A DNA stretch of 64,000 nt from Ceratobasidium sp. AG-K. Lineage: Eukaryota; Basidiomycota; Agaricomycetes; Cantharellales; Ceratobasidiaceae. Shown here piece by piece: positions 12,921 to 24,500 of the stretch. The notes beneath the pieces are model-generated. The model saw only the letters and a list, made by a program, of their open reading frames with translations, was not told where the DNA came from and searched no databases. Each line of letters opens with the position of its first letter. Within the stretch, counting starts at the first letter, position 1. The position numbers and the translations under genes were made by a program. The stretch is from contig JAWNGF010000003.1 in assembly GCA_037039685.1 (NCBI GenBank), forward strand, positions 4,500,571 through 4,564,570, in the 5' to 3' direction.

Positions 12921-14386
12921 CTTGGATTCTGAAGCAACTCGGACTCCGGGCCTTTAGTCACCGTGTTCGTTCCCATGCCGTAACGTCTGCACGTTATCAT
13001 CCCGCGTTTATTCGTGCCGTAACCCCATGTCTTGTTTGTGTCGTAACCGCCATGATTTTTTTCGCCACCATGTTTTAATTGCCCCATCTATGTTACTCAA
13101 AATGATAGAATGGCCCAAATGCCAGATATTCTAAAGATTGCGGTCACCCAACGAATGTAGTTGTATGTCGTACTTTTGGTTGTATTTATTTGATGGACTG
13201 GTTCTTCTTGGATTCTATCTTGCGTGAGATCGAGGCAAGTGCATTCACGGCAGTTGAGCCGCCAGGGTTCATGGGTATATGCGCGTTGGATACCCCCCTC
13301 CCCTTGTGTAGCTCCGTTGCATACAGTGTCGGCCAATCTGACTTTTAGGTAGCTCCGGGGGTACGTGATCGCTATACGTGATTTTACAACTCATTGCCCA
13401 CACGAATCCTGGTTCAATCCTACGAGCGTTTTGTTCCCCTTGGTCGACATAGTTCGGTTTATTGCGGGTATTTAAAGTGAATAAATCTCAACATATATAG
13501 CAGGCCAGGCGGCTCTATCAACTCGAGAACCTGGTGGCCGTGTCAAGCAGGCGCTACGAAACCTGCCTTTGCGCGTGCGGCACCCTCCTGCTCCCCAGGG
13601 AAGGTTTTGCGGTGAATTTTGGGAACTATAACTTGAAGCCGGGGAGCTAACATCGCAATCCGGTCTCTAGGACCCCAAAACGACCTGTGAAGGATTGTAC
13701 TATTGAGAAGGCCCAAGCTCTAAAGGTGAGACCGAAGGGGGTGTAATTAGCTGGGGGCATACTGATGTCCTCCGGTTTGGGGAGCGCATTGAAATCCTAC
13801 AATCATAACCGAATTTATTCTTATGGTGGTTGGGCGAGCCCCTTAGTTTCCTTTAATGGGACCGTCATATGCATGCTCACCAACTTTAGGAACTCCCAGC
13901 TGAGGGCTTCATTGTAAAGTGCCCAGATGGCCGCCAGAGTCTAGGCGATTGTACACGTGTACGCAAGCCATTTTTCTATCACAAGGGAATTGATGGGCAT
14001 CGATCCAGAACTTTGAGTGCTCGTGACGGGAGCCTAGTCTTTCTGAGGAATAAGCGCGCAAGCGATGTATCACACGTACATAAACGTAGGACCAAGCAAC
14101 CTATTAAGCACCCGACAGATTTGCCTCCTACTATCGATCGTGAACTGCATGAAATCTCTTCAAGTGCTGGATTGTGGCGAGTCTGATGATGCACAAGGGT
14201 GGGTTGCATCGTTTTGGGTATAGATCAGACTGAGAGACGGCTGAACAGTGCGAGGACTGAAACGTCCGCCCAGGCGGTACCCAGTATAGGGGACGTCGCG
14301 ACTAGGAAAAGTAGGAGTTTCCGTTTTTTTTTTTGTGCGCGGCGTGAGTGGCAGCTGAAGCTACTACCGTAAAAGGGACCCGCGGG
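12921..14386. other. Intergenic, no gene seen
   Basis: About 1.5 kb with no supported gene. A poly-T run (about 14325-14335) lies just upstream of the CHAT gene start. Confidence 0.5.
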
Positions 14387-17300
14387 ATGGAGCCGGATGA
14401 CTTAGGTTACGAAGAAAAGAAGCTAAAAGTGGAAGAAGTCGACATTGAGTCGTCTAGCGATCGCCCCGGCTCGGTTCTTGCGGATAATTTGTGCTCGGGA
14501 GATGTCCCGACTGATGATTCCTCGGCAGAGTTGGACTCGGTTTCGGATAATTCTATGGACACACGGTTCGTTCCATGTCATTACAAGTCAGAGCTTGTCC
14601 CAGTAAAGCTCATATCAACTGATATAAACTAATATAAAACGGGCTGCTAGGTCTATCTCCTCGGACGAAGAGCGCCTCCAGGAACTGATAACCCTCGGCG
14701 CTTCGGCATTGGCCGAATTCGAGTCTTCAGGTGGCGTTAAGAACATCGACGAGGCGATTGAATATTTAAAAGCAGCTGCTTTGCTGATACCCGAGCCCGA
14801 CTTGGAGGCTGAGAGGCTACCTATTCTGAGCAACCTTGGGTACGCCTATCGGACTCGATTCGGGAGTCTCGGGCAACCGCACGATCTCGAAAAGGCAATA
14901 GAGTATGACACAGAGGCTGTTTCGTTCACTCCAGATGACCATGCGGACAAGTCGGGTTTTGTCAGTAATCTTGCGGACTCGTACCGAACTCTGTTCCAAC
15001 ACCGGGGAGAGCTTTCAGACCTGGAGAAATCAATCGAGTGCGGAGCCGAGGCTCTCTCACTTGCTCCCAAGGAGCACCCAGAAAGACCATTAGCGCTCAG
15101 CAATCTTGGGAGCTCATATGGCAGTCGATTTGAGCGTTTCGGGGAACTCACTGACCTACACGCAGCAATCGAATATGGGGCAGAGGCCGTTTCACTCGCC
15201 CATGATGGAGATCCAAGCAAGCCATTGTATCTCAGTAATCTTGGAAATTTGTACCGAATTCGTTTCGAGCACCTTGGCGAGCTTTCAGACCTGAAGCAAG
15301 CGATCGAGTGCGGCGAGGAGAGTGTATCATCCGCTCCCGACGGTCATCCGGATAAGCCGGCGGCCTTCAACAACCTCGGAACTTCACACGCCATCCGGTT
15401 CGGACGATTGGGAGAGCTCTCGGACTTGAAGAAAGCGATCGAATACAAGAAGAAGGCTATCGAATTTACTCCCGATGGCCACCCAGATAAACCAGGCTAT
15501 CTCAACAACCTTGGGAACTCGTACGAAACTCGATTTGACCGCGTCGGCGAGCTCCCAGATCTGGGTAAAGCAATAGAGTGTCGATCAGATGCATTTAAAC
15601 TCGTTCCTGATGGCCACCTACACAAGCCAGCGATACTTTGTAACCTCGGAGTTGCATATCAGACCAGATTTAGGCATCTTGGTGAGCTCTCGGATTTGAC
15701 GAAAGCAATCGAGTGTGGAGAGGGAGCCGCTTCACTTAATCCTGATGGGGATCCAGGTAATCCAGTACGTCTCGGTAACCTCGGGAACGCATACAGATCC
15801 CGGTTTGAGAGGCTAAACGAGCCTTCCGATCTCGACAAAGCCATTGAGCGCGAGGCGAAGGCTGTTTCACTCACTCCTGATAATCATCCAGATAAGCCAA
15901 TATATCTTAGCAATCTCGGAAACACGTATAAAATGCGTTTCAAGTGTCTTGGAGAGTCTTCAGACCTGGACCAGGCGGTCGATTGCGGAAGAGCAGCTGT
16001 TTCACTCACTCCTGATGGCCACTCGATTAAGCATGCCGTGCTCAGCAACCTCGGTAGCTCGTACGATGCGCTATTTGCGTGTTCAGGCGAAATTTCAGAC
16101 CTTAATAAAGCAATCGAGTGTGGAGAAGCAGCGATTTTACTCACCCCTGACGGTCATCCAGATAAGCCAACGATGCTCAACGACGTTGGGGCTTGGTATG
16201 CAACTAGGTTCCAGTCTCAAGGAGAGCTTTCGGACCTGCAGTCTGCAACAGCATCTTTCAGGAGCGCTGCTCAGTCACTGACCGGATCTCCATCCCATAA
16301 ATTTACTGCATGCCGCCAATGGGTCCAACTCTCATGCTCCGATCCCTCGTCTTCTCCTCGCCTGGCATATCAGCGGGCTATGGAGCTACTTCCACAGCTT
16401 GTTTGGATTGGCACCACGCTCGACCGCCGCTATGAGCTCATCACAGAAATAGGTAGCTTCGCGGCAGAGGCTGCGTCATACGCTATTTCCACTGGTGCCT
16501 ATAGCCTTGCTCTTGAGTGGCTCGAAGCCGGCCGCTCCATTGTTTGGGGGCAGATAGCACAGCTTCGGACCCCCTTCGACCAACTCTATGCTCAACATCC
16601 CAAACTTGCCGATGAGCTTACCAATATTGGTCGCCGACTGGAATACGCTGGATCCCGACCGTCTTTGACCTTATCCCCAGAAAGCGGCAGCCGCGACTTG
16701 GATAAGGAAGCAAGTAGTCACGTTGAAATGGCACTAGACTGGGACAGGCTTCTGAAGGAGGCTCGCTCGCTTCCAGGCTTTGAGGAATTTCTTTGTCCTC
16801 CCAAGGCAACCCTTTTACTCCGTGCAGCCCACTCCCATCCCATCGCAATAATAAACCTCTACAAGTCCCGCTGCGACGCTCTTTTGCTCCAGCCTGGAAA
16901 CGACGCCATCTCACATATTCCTTTGACACAATTTTCAACCGAGAGCGCAATCTCGGCTCGTCATTACGTACTCTCTCTGGCCGGGGGTCGAAAGCCTGGT
17001 CCCCGATTGAACCCGGGTGGCTCGCTCGAGCGGTCTCTAGATGGATTATGGTCAGGTGTGGTAAAGCCCGTCCTGGACTTCCTTGGGTATACGGTGTGTA
17101 TTGCCAGTAGACATGAACTCGATCTAATTATGCCGATGTAGTGTAAATTGCCAGTTGATCAGCTACCCCGCCTTACCTGGTGTACTACTGGTTTACTCTC
17201 TTTTCTTCCATTGCACGCTGCTCAGAGCCGCACACAGTCCCAGTCTAGCACGTTTGAATTCGTCATCTCATCCTATACCCCAACTCTCAGCGCATTGTTT

Positions 17301-17927
17301 TCAAGCCAGCCAGTCAATCCTACTGCAAGCACCAGGATTCTCGCGGTCGGTCAAGAGCATACACCCGGCTTGGCCAGTTTGCCATGCACGACAAAGGAGC
17401 TTGCAATCGTCAAGAAGCATGCTGGAGCTGACCGCTATCTACAACTTAAAGACGAGGAAGCGACTGTAGAACAAGTCCTTGATGCCATGGAGCGATTTAG
17501 CTGGGTTCATATGGCGTGCCATGGTAGCCAGAACCCAGAAGACCCCACCCAGAGTGCTTTCCACCTCCATGACGGTAATCTCACGCTGGCGACAATTACC
17601 AAAAGGTCATTTATCAACAAGGGCCTTGCGTTCCTCTCCGCCTGTCAGACCGCCATGGGGGAAAAGACCATGCCTGACGAGGCGGTACACCTAGCCGCGG
17701 GGATGTTGATGGCAGGATACCCTAGTGTGATAGCTACAATGTGGAGTATCGACGATGAGGATGGGCCCGAGATAGCGGATCGAGTATATGCAGAGCTGCT
17801 GGAAGACGGTAAACTGGCGTATGAAAACTCAGCAAAGGCATTGCATCAAGCGGTGGCGCATTTGCGCAGCAAAGTGGGAGATGAGGCGCTCGTGCGGTGG
17901 GCTCCATTCATCCATATTGGTTCTTAA
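14387..17927 (+). CDS. TPR-CHAT domain protein (caspase-like protease fold)
   Basis: Exons are about 14387-14565, 14651-17093 and 17142-17927, giving 1135 aa with all phases closing. The first donor (GTTCGT at 14566) is the least certain, but it uses a hexamer that also serves as donor in SURF6 and BPL1. Order: acidic N-terminus, eleven TPR-like repeats (14826-16250), a helical linker (GAYSLALEWLEAGRSIVW), and a C-terminal CHAT domain. The CHAT catalytic pair is visible: His in MACHG at 17520 and Cys in LSACQTAMG at 17643. CHAT proteins are caspase/separase relatives. In bacteria TPR-CHAT proteases act in cell-death defence; the fungal role is not established. It lies about 4 kb upstream of two NLR genes on the same strand. 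Confidence 0.88.
14826..16250 (+). repeat. Tandem 135-bp coding repeat (11 TPR-like units)
   Basis: Each unit encodes 45 residues beginning LSNLG.SY..RF and containing GELSDL.KAIE.. and TPDGHPDKP. The first unit starts at 14826 and the eleventh at 16176, exactly ten times 135 bp apart, so no unit has gained or lost a codon. The DNA units have diverged at many sites, so this is an old array held at fixed length and not a fresh amplification. Confidence 0.9.
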
Positions 17928-20900
17928 TGAAACTTGATTCTCGGATTCCTGTGGTAGTTGGTTACATATAGTATCAGGTGATAGATACCGTCGTTTTTGA
18001 TCTGTCACGCCAAGTAAATCTCACTTAGATTATACTTGGCACAAATCCTTCGTGATATTCACTGGAAGCATTGAAGGGTGTATGATTCCTGTGGCACTGC
18101 ACAGCTGCATATCGATACATCGCGCTAGGCAGCTCTGATAACATGAACCAAAGTACCGCCCCTCTATCAGGGATGACCAGAAGAAGTAGAGTTATTGGAG
18201 GCATGGTTGTGGCCGTTTGGAAGGTCACATTGGCAGAGGGTCACCCTGGCGCCCCATCAAGCGGAGTAAGCTCGGCATTGAATTACCACAGACGAGATTG
18301 TCAAACGGATACCTAAGCGCTAACGTAAATTGCATGTGCTCGGCTGGTACCCAAAGTCTCTGAACCTATCCCAAATATGGCAAGTATCTTCAATTTAAGT
18401 GATTCGCCGCCTCATGACGAGTTCTGTCCTTTGCGGTGAATTTCTTCTTCCTGCGACTGAGTGAAGGGCTGACTCAGCCCTCGGACATTTTGATACAGAC
18501 CGAGCTCCTCTCCGTTCTCAGCCAAGTCAAACAATCAAACACCAAGACTCAAAATACATGCTATCACAACGCTGAGAAAGGCACAGCTTGATTCATGTAG
18601 TTTGACCGTAGCACAACCAAGTCCTTGTTAATTCCATATAGACGGTGAATCAAACTAGTACACTTTCACTTTGAACAGGCGTCTGCACGGAAGGAACATG
18701 GCAAGTAGTAAGAATGACCGCTCGTTAGTTGTCGAACTGATAATGGGGGCGGCGGACGTGGTGCCACATGTGTATATGCCTAGGGGAAAAGATTGCGGCT
18801 CTCGTGCGGGGCAGGTAATCCTCCTCACTTTCTCGCTGGGTTTCTGGATGCGCTGGTTCACTTGGGCCCCACTTGAAACGGTCTTGTTCTGGATTGGTGC
18901 CGGGCCTTGCCGGATGTTGACAAATTACCGGTAAAATCAGTCAGCCCGGGCCGGTCCCATTACGTAACCCGGTTGAGCTCCCGGTCAACAGACTTGTGGT
19001 GAGTTGCCTGACTTCATTGCATCTTGACCACGACGTTGCTCCAGCCGCAACACCAACGAGTTGAACAACAAAAGACCTCCGTTGAGCTACCATGTATCGT
19101 CCTCTTTTATCTCTTCACTGATGCCCAGCCAGCTTATTGCTTTATATTTGCATGAGTGGCTTTCTGTATGACCCCCACCTTTGATTGGGTCCATTCTCTC
19201 ATTACTCCTGGCCCTTGCAGGAACCCCAAGACGCGCACAGGCTCCTATGTCACACGCCACACACTTGGGGACCACAATACAGAGAGAGAAAGAGCTCTGT
19301 CCTAATCATCTGGCTTTAAGCTAGCCACGACGCATATCAGGCTCAACACGTCAAACACACCACATAAGCCTAAACCACCTGACTCCAGTACGTCCTAAGC
19401 TTGTATGCACCGAATCAAGCTAAATGTCTGCAGCTGCGAGATGTCAGAGAAAAGTATGGAATAGGCGACTGCCAGTGGGGGATCAAGACCCTTCTCTGGT
19501 GGGGTGGGTGCGCGTCCCCACCTTTACCGTAACCGATTTCGAGTCATCCCTTGGCCATACACGCCGACAAAACATTAGCCTCGAGCCTCGTCCATCTCGC
19601 GTTCTTGCCTGCCAACCAAAGGGCTCGCCTATTACGGCACACCCACTCCCGTCAACTTTTGACCATTCGCCTCCACCCAATCTCTTAACCCAAACTTGGT
19701 GTGCTAATTTACCAGTGCTAACCTCAATAATTTGGGTATGCACCGTCTCTGGTTGTAGGCGTTGCTGCGATAAGTGCTAACAGCCCCTCTTTGTTCTATT
19801 AGCCCATGGATCGCGACAGCTTGTATGTCGCAACCTGCTAATGCCTATGGTTGACGACCGCTAGTGGCCTTTGAGATGTGGAACAATATGTGATAAGTCT
19901 TCTAAGACTCTATCACTAAGGCAGACGAATGCTAGTCTTGTCAGTACAAGTCACTAGCTCCTAAGTCCAAGTGGCTGCGCTAAAGGCTAAGTAGCCAAGT
20001 GCCTCTGATCACACTGCAGGGAGAGTTGACGAGGCAAAGCAAGCTGGGGATGACCATGCTTGCAAGCCAGTATATATACTCAGAAAACAAGTGAGTCATA
20101 GTAAGTACATGAGTCACAGGTCTGAGTCAAAGTCCAAGTCATAAAGGGGGCTGTGCAGACCAGCCAATAGAAGACAGCATGAGTCATATGACTCATGGTG
20201 ACAAGTCATCCATACACCTTACTAAACAAGGGAGAGGGCACAACAAAGGGGAAAGGTGCTTAAGGTGCCGGTACAAGCCACAAGACCGCAGACAGAGACA
20301 GAGGGAGAGACAGGTCACGACATTGTACCAACACGCAAAGTACCAACTGTCGCCCAGACTGCAACCCATCACTAGCCTTGTTTAGCCACTTCCTTTGATG
20401 TCTTCCCCTCGCCATCTCTCTACCCCTTCTCCCACACAACATTGCCTGCGACGTTGTCTTACGCATGGCTGCTGTTGGCTGGAATCCGTTATGGCAAAGC
20501 AAACTGGGCTGAGAAGGCAGACTCATGGCACTTGAGCCTTGACCTGAACCAGGAACGTCACGAACATGTTTGAGTGATCGCAGACCAAATGGCTCAGTTC
20601 TGCCACCAATCATTTTCACTCCAATTGCTCAGGGTCCAAGGGCATGACTGAGAGTTCCGATCTTGACTGCCACCCACCTATTTCTTGTCCCAGCCGGCAG
20701 TGAGTAGGCCATCTGAATGTGCAAGTGAGTCAAAGTGTTCTCCCAAATATTTATCAATTCTGATGGTCTCGGTCTCCCATTCAGTACCCCAGCTCTGTCA
20801 TTATGGTATTGGTATTCTACCATGGTTCGCGCTGCTTTGCATCCAAAGCACAACGAGCTTAGATTGATAGCGCAAGATCCAACGATCCAGCGTCCTCCGG

Positions 20901-21554
20901 CAGTGCTAATACAAGGATCCACTTGGGAAGGAATAGTCGTTGAGCGTTACATTGTCCATTTTTGCTGATCCTATCTGCGGCTCTTTGCAACTCTTCCTCT
21001 GCCACTAGACATGCGGGCACTCAATGTGTTCACCTATGTATTATTTGTCCCTCGATTGTTTTCTCTCTAATGTTCCTCACACTTGCTCTCCCATAGTAAG
21101 GTTGTTGGACAGTGGAATTTCTGAACATTTACATGGGTGACGAATGAGAAACGACTGACAGTTGGGATGGTTTTCCCAAGGACCACATTAGTTTATCTAC
21201 TGGCAAATGAATCAATATCACTGCACAGGTACTCCATGAATCTGTTATTTTCTGCAACAGCCATTCAAGGCTGTGGTTCCAACGAGTCATGTGTACCAAC
21301 TGGTCCCCAAGACTGGCCCTTGGTCACTGAGAGTGTGAACCCCACTAAACGCTTTGACATTGCTAAATTTACTTACCAGTGAGTTATGACCGATATGACC
21401 GACTTCGATCCGCTGGGCGCTTGGCGATCATAGCCCACCTGATAAACCCGGCCCCGTGCCCCACACAACAACAGTTGGTTCATCAACGCGTCAGCCAATT
21501 CTATCAGCCCAGCAATCACAAACATTCTGGCTCATAGTCGAATCGGAAGTCACG
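17928..21554. other. Gene-poor region upstream of the NLR pair
   Basis: About 3.6 kb without a supported gene. It contains a cluster of TGAGTCA sites (20092-20195) and scattered short ORFs with no coding character. Parts may be remnants of mobile elements. I could not delimit any by terminal repeats or target-site duplications. Confidence 0.45.
20092..20195. promoter_or_regulatory. Cluster of five AP-1/Gcn4-type sites
   Basis: TGAGTCA occurs at 20092-20098, 20110-20116, 20123-20129 and 20180-20186, and TGACTCA at 20189-20195. The last two form a perfect palindrome, ATGAGTCATATGACTCAT. This heptamer is the classic binding site of AP-1/Gcn4 bZIP factors. The nearest downstream gene is the NLR pseudogene, 1.36 kb away. 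The cluster could equally be a regulatory block inside a degenerate retroelement LTR. Confidence 0.4.
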
Positions 21555-24500
21555 ATGGCATCCAGGTCGGGGTCACCATTTCGCATTCAGTCGCCCCGCA
21601 TGAGACAGCGCACCAGCCCATACCCAGCAAATCCGTCAACCGGCTCTACGTCCATTGGGGGTACCGCGACAGACTTACAATTAGCACAAACGACTGCAAA
21701 AACTCCCCTGCAAAGCAAGTTAGCCACGCTCAAGACGGCGCTCAAGGGGGTAAAGTCCAGTCTAGGAGGACTACCCCCTGTTCAATTAGCGATCGATGGA
21801 TTGGAAACGTGTCTCGCTCGCATACAGGTACGCTGATATTTTTGTCCTGCTTCACTCTTTGACCGAGGTGAAATCAAACAGATTCGGGAGCAAACCCACC
21901 ATGAGTATGAAGAAATAGCGTCAGATTTGACCCGCCTGGCAAATCTACTCCAAATGCATGCGGTGGAAGAGGACCCATGGAGTCTGCCGCATTCAATTCA
22001 CAACTTTGCAAGGTGGGTGAGGCGGTCACTATCTGGTTTGTATTTGATATAGAAGTACAGAGCGATCGAGGAGCAGACAGACTTCATCAGGGTGTGTCAG
22101 GATCGGCCACAAATCAACCAACTAGCTATGGCGCAAGCCGATGTAGAAGCCGTGCTGGGGTGCTACCGGAGAATAGTAGTGCTGTTCCAACAGCTGCAGG
22201 TGGGTGACATGGGAGCCTTGTCATGAGCACGAACTTTACCGGATTATAGACCGATATATCGTTGGGAGTCTGGGATATTCTGAAAGAACAACAGATGGTA
22301 TGTACCAGATCTGTATGGGAGTTCAACCAAAGTAAGGATATGCCTTATTCATAGGATACTCGCCTCGGAGACCTCCGTCCAGCATACGACGCCTATCACG
22401 ATGCAGCGCTTCCCATCTCGGCCACAGCACGCACTGGATGCACAAAAGACACTCGTGTGGATCTGCTGGACGTCGTTAAAAGATGGACCCGAGGGGAAGA
22501 CACGACAAAGATATTCTGGTTGAGCGGCATGGCTGGCACAGGCAAGACTACGATCGCCTACACCCTGTGCGAGATGCTGCAAAGGGCCAAGCGGCTCGGC
22601 GCCAGCTTTTTCTGCGCCCCTAATTCGCCTGATTGTCGGGACGTGAACCGAATCGTACCGACAATCGCGTACCAGCTCGGGCGATACTCAAATCCATACC
22701 GAAAGGCTCTGTATAATGCGCTGAGGAGCGACCCTGATGCTGCGAAACGAAAAATCGACAAGCAGTTCGAGGCCCTCATCTCCAGGCCACTGGCCGAAAT
22801 AGGCAACGCAATGCCGACCGATGTGGTGGTGGTGATCGACGCACTGGACGAGTTTGACGACATGACTGGGACTCAGAGCGTGCTGAACATGCTACTTAGA
22901 CACGCAGATGGTCTTCCAATCAAGTTCTTTGTCTCTAGCCGACCCGAGCCCGCGATCTCCGACAGAATGTCTACTCCCGGCGGCGCTATGCGCTCAATCC
23001 TTTGGTTGCACGATATTGAGAAGTCGCTTGTGCAGGCTGATATCCATATCTATCTTACCGAGGCGTTGTCGTCTATCGACGTCACTCCTGCCGAGATTTG
23101 TCAGCTTGCCGAACGTTCCGGGAGCTTGTTTATATTTGCCGCAACAGCTGTACGATATATCGCCCCAAATAAAGGTGCTGTGGATCACAAGCAGCGGTTA
23201 CAAGTGGTGTTAAAGCTACATCCAAGCCGAGGAAACATGGTCTATAAGAGCATCGACGAGCTGTATTCCGCGGTTTTGTCGAATGCCTTGGATGCCGGTA
23301 TATTCGAAGAGCATCAGCAAAACAGGGTTAAGATTTAAAGTGATTGCAAGAACCCACCTTTCATGGAAGTGATTGAAAGCAAAGGCTTGGCTTGGGATGG
23401 ATTTGAGGTGCTTTCAAGCATACATGTGGCTTGGAATCACTCAGAATCCACTTATAGTGGCTTCAAATCACCCAGAATCCACCCATGGGCTTCAAATCAC
23501 CTGAAATCACCCAAGGGCTTCAAATCACCTGAAATCACCCAAGGTGCTCCAAATCACTCCAAATCACTCTTAATCAGCTCAGTCACCAGGTTCACCATCA
23601 CGTCAACATTGCCCAAATATGGATATTGCGGTTTTCCAATAAATTTTCATTGATTAGTCATATCTCAAATAGAAAGCTATCTTTTGATCCAGCCATGGGA
23701 TTCCTTTCCCCTGTGCATCAATGTGACTATATGCTATAAAATACCCCCAGGTTACATGGGGGGCAACCTGCCTACAAGTGGAACAGGGGGAATGAGGAGC
23801 TTTGAAGGCAGAGGTGGGACTTCTGCTCAAAGTCAAAGTCCCTGTGCTATGCCTGTGTGGAGCACAATCAGCTTCCATTGTTGGAATTTCAAATTCATCA
23901 AAATTTGTCAGCAGGTGCACACAGCCTCAGGCTTTCCAAATATGGTAACCAAACCTTATTTGGATCAGAAATGAGCGAGATATTTGCAAAATACTTTCCC
24001 GGACACGATTCTTTTTGATGAAAAGTTGCCAAATTTAGGCAATTTGATATCACAATGTTCAATTAGAAGCCTATTTGATCTATGTTTGATGGTCATTGGC
24101 AATGTATACAATTTCTGGACCTTTTGGGGCTGTGGTGATTTGAGGTGATTTGGGGACTGAGGGTGGATTTGAAGTGATTTGGAGACCAGCCTTGGATTGA
24201 GAGTGATTTAGTGGCAATGGGTGGATTTGAGGTGATTTCCAGTGCTTTCAAGCATACCCATTGTGATTTGAAGTGATTTCAGATTTGGACCTTGCTTGGG
24301 TGGATTTGAGGATTTAAAGTGATTTAAATCACTCTCAAGCCAAGGTCAGTTTTGCTGATGAGGAAGAGATTGTGGCGAGGCAACAGGTTCTTTGGACAGT
24401 GGTCTGTGCAAGAGAGCCCTTGACGATGACCGCAATTGCCGAAGTTCTTCATCTGCTCGATATTGAAGCGGTTCAGCGGGCAATACTGCCACTACAGTCA

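Noticed and set aside
19888..20400. Possible solo LTR starting TGTGATAAG
   Set aside because: No matching second LTR, no target-site duplication and no clear CA end could be found, so it was not called.
22349..22582. Idea that the first NLR starts at the NACHT exon and is a separate shorter gene
   Set aside because: The upstream exons match the paralogue exon for exon and join in phase, so the gene starts at 21555.
23363..23653. 96-codon ORF inside the transposon-like element
   Set aside because: It is made of the repeated AAATCAC motif and shows no transposase or other domain.
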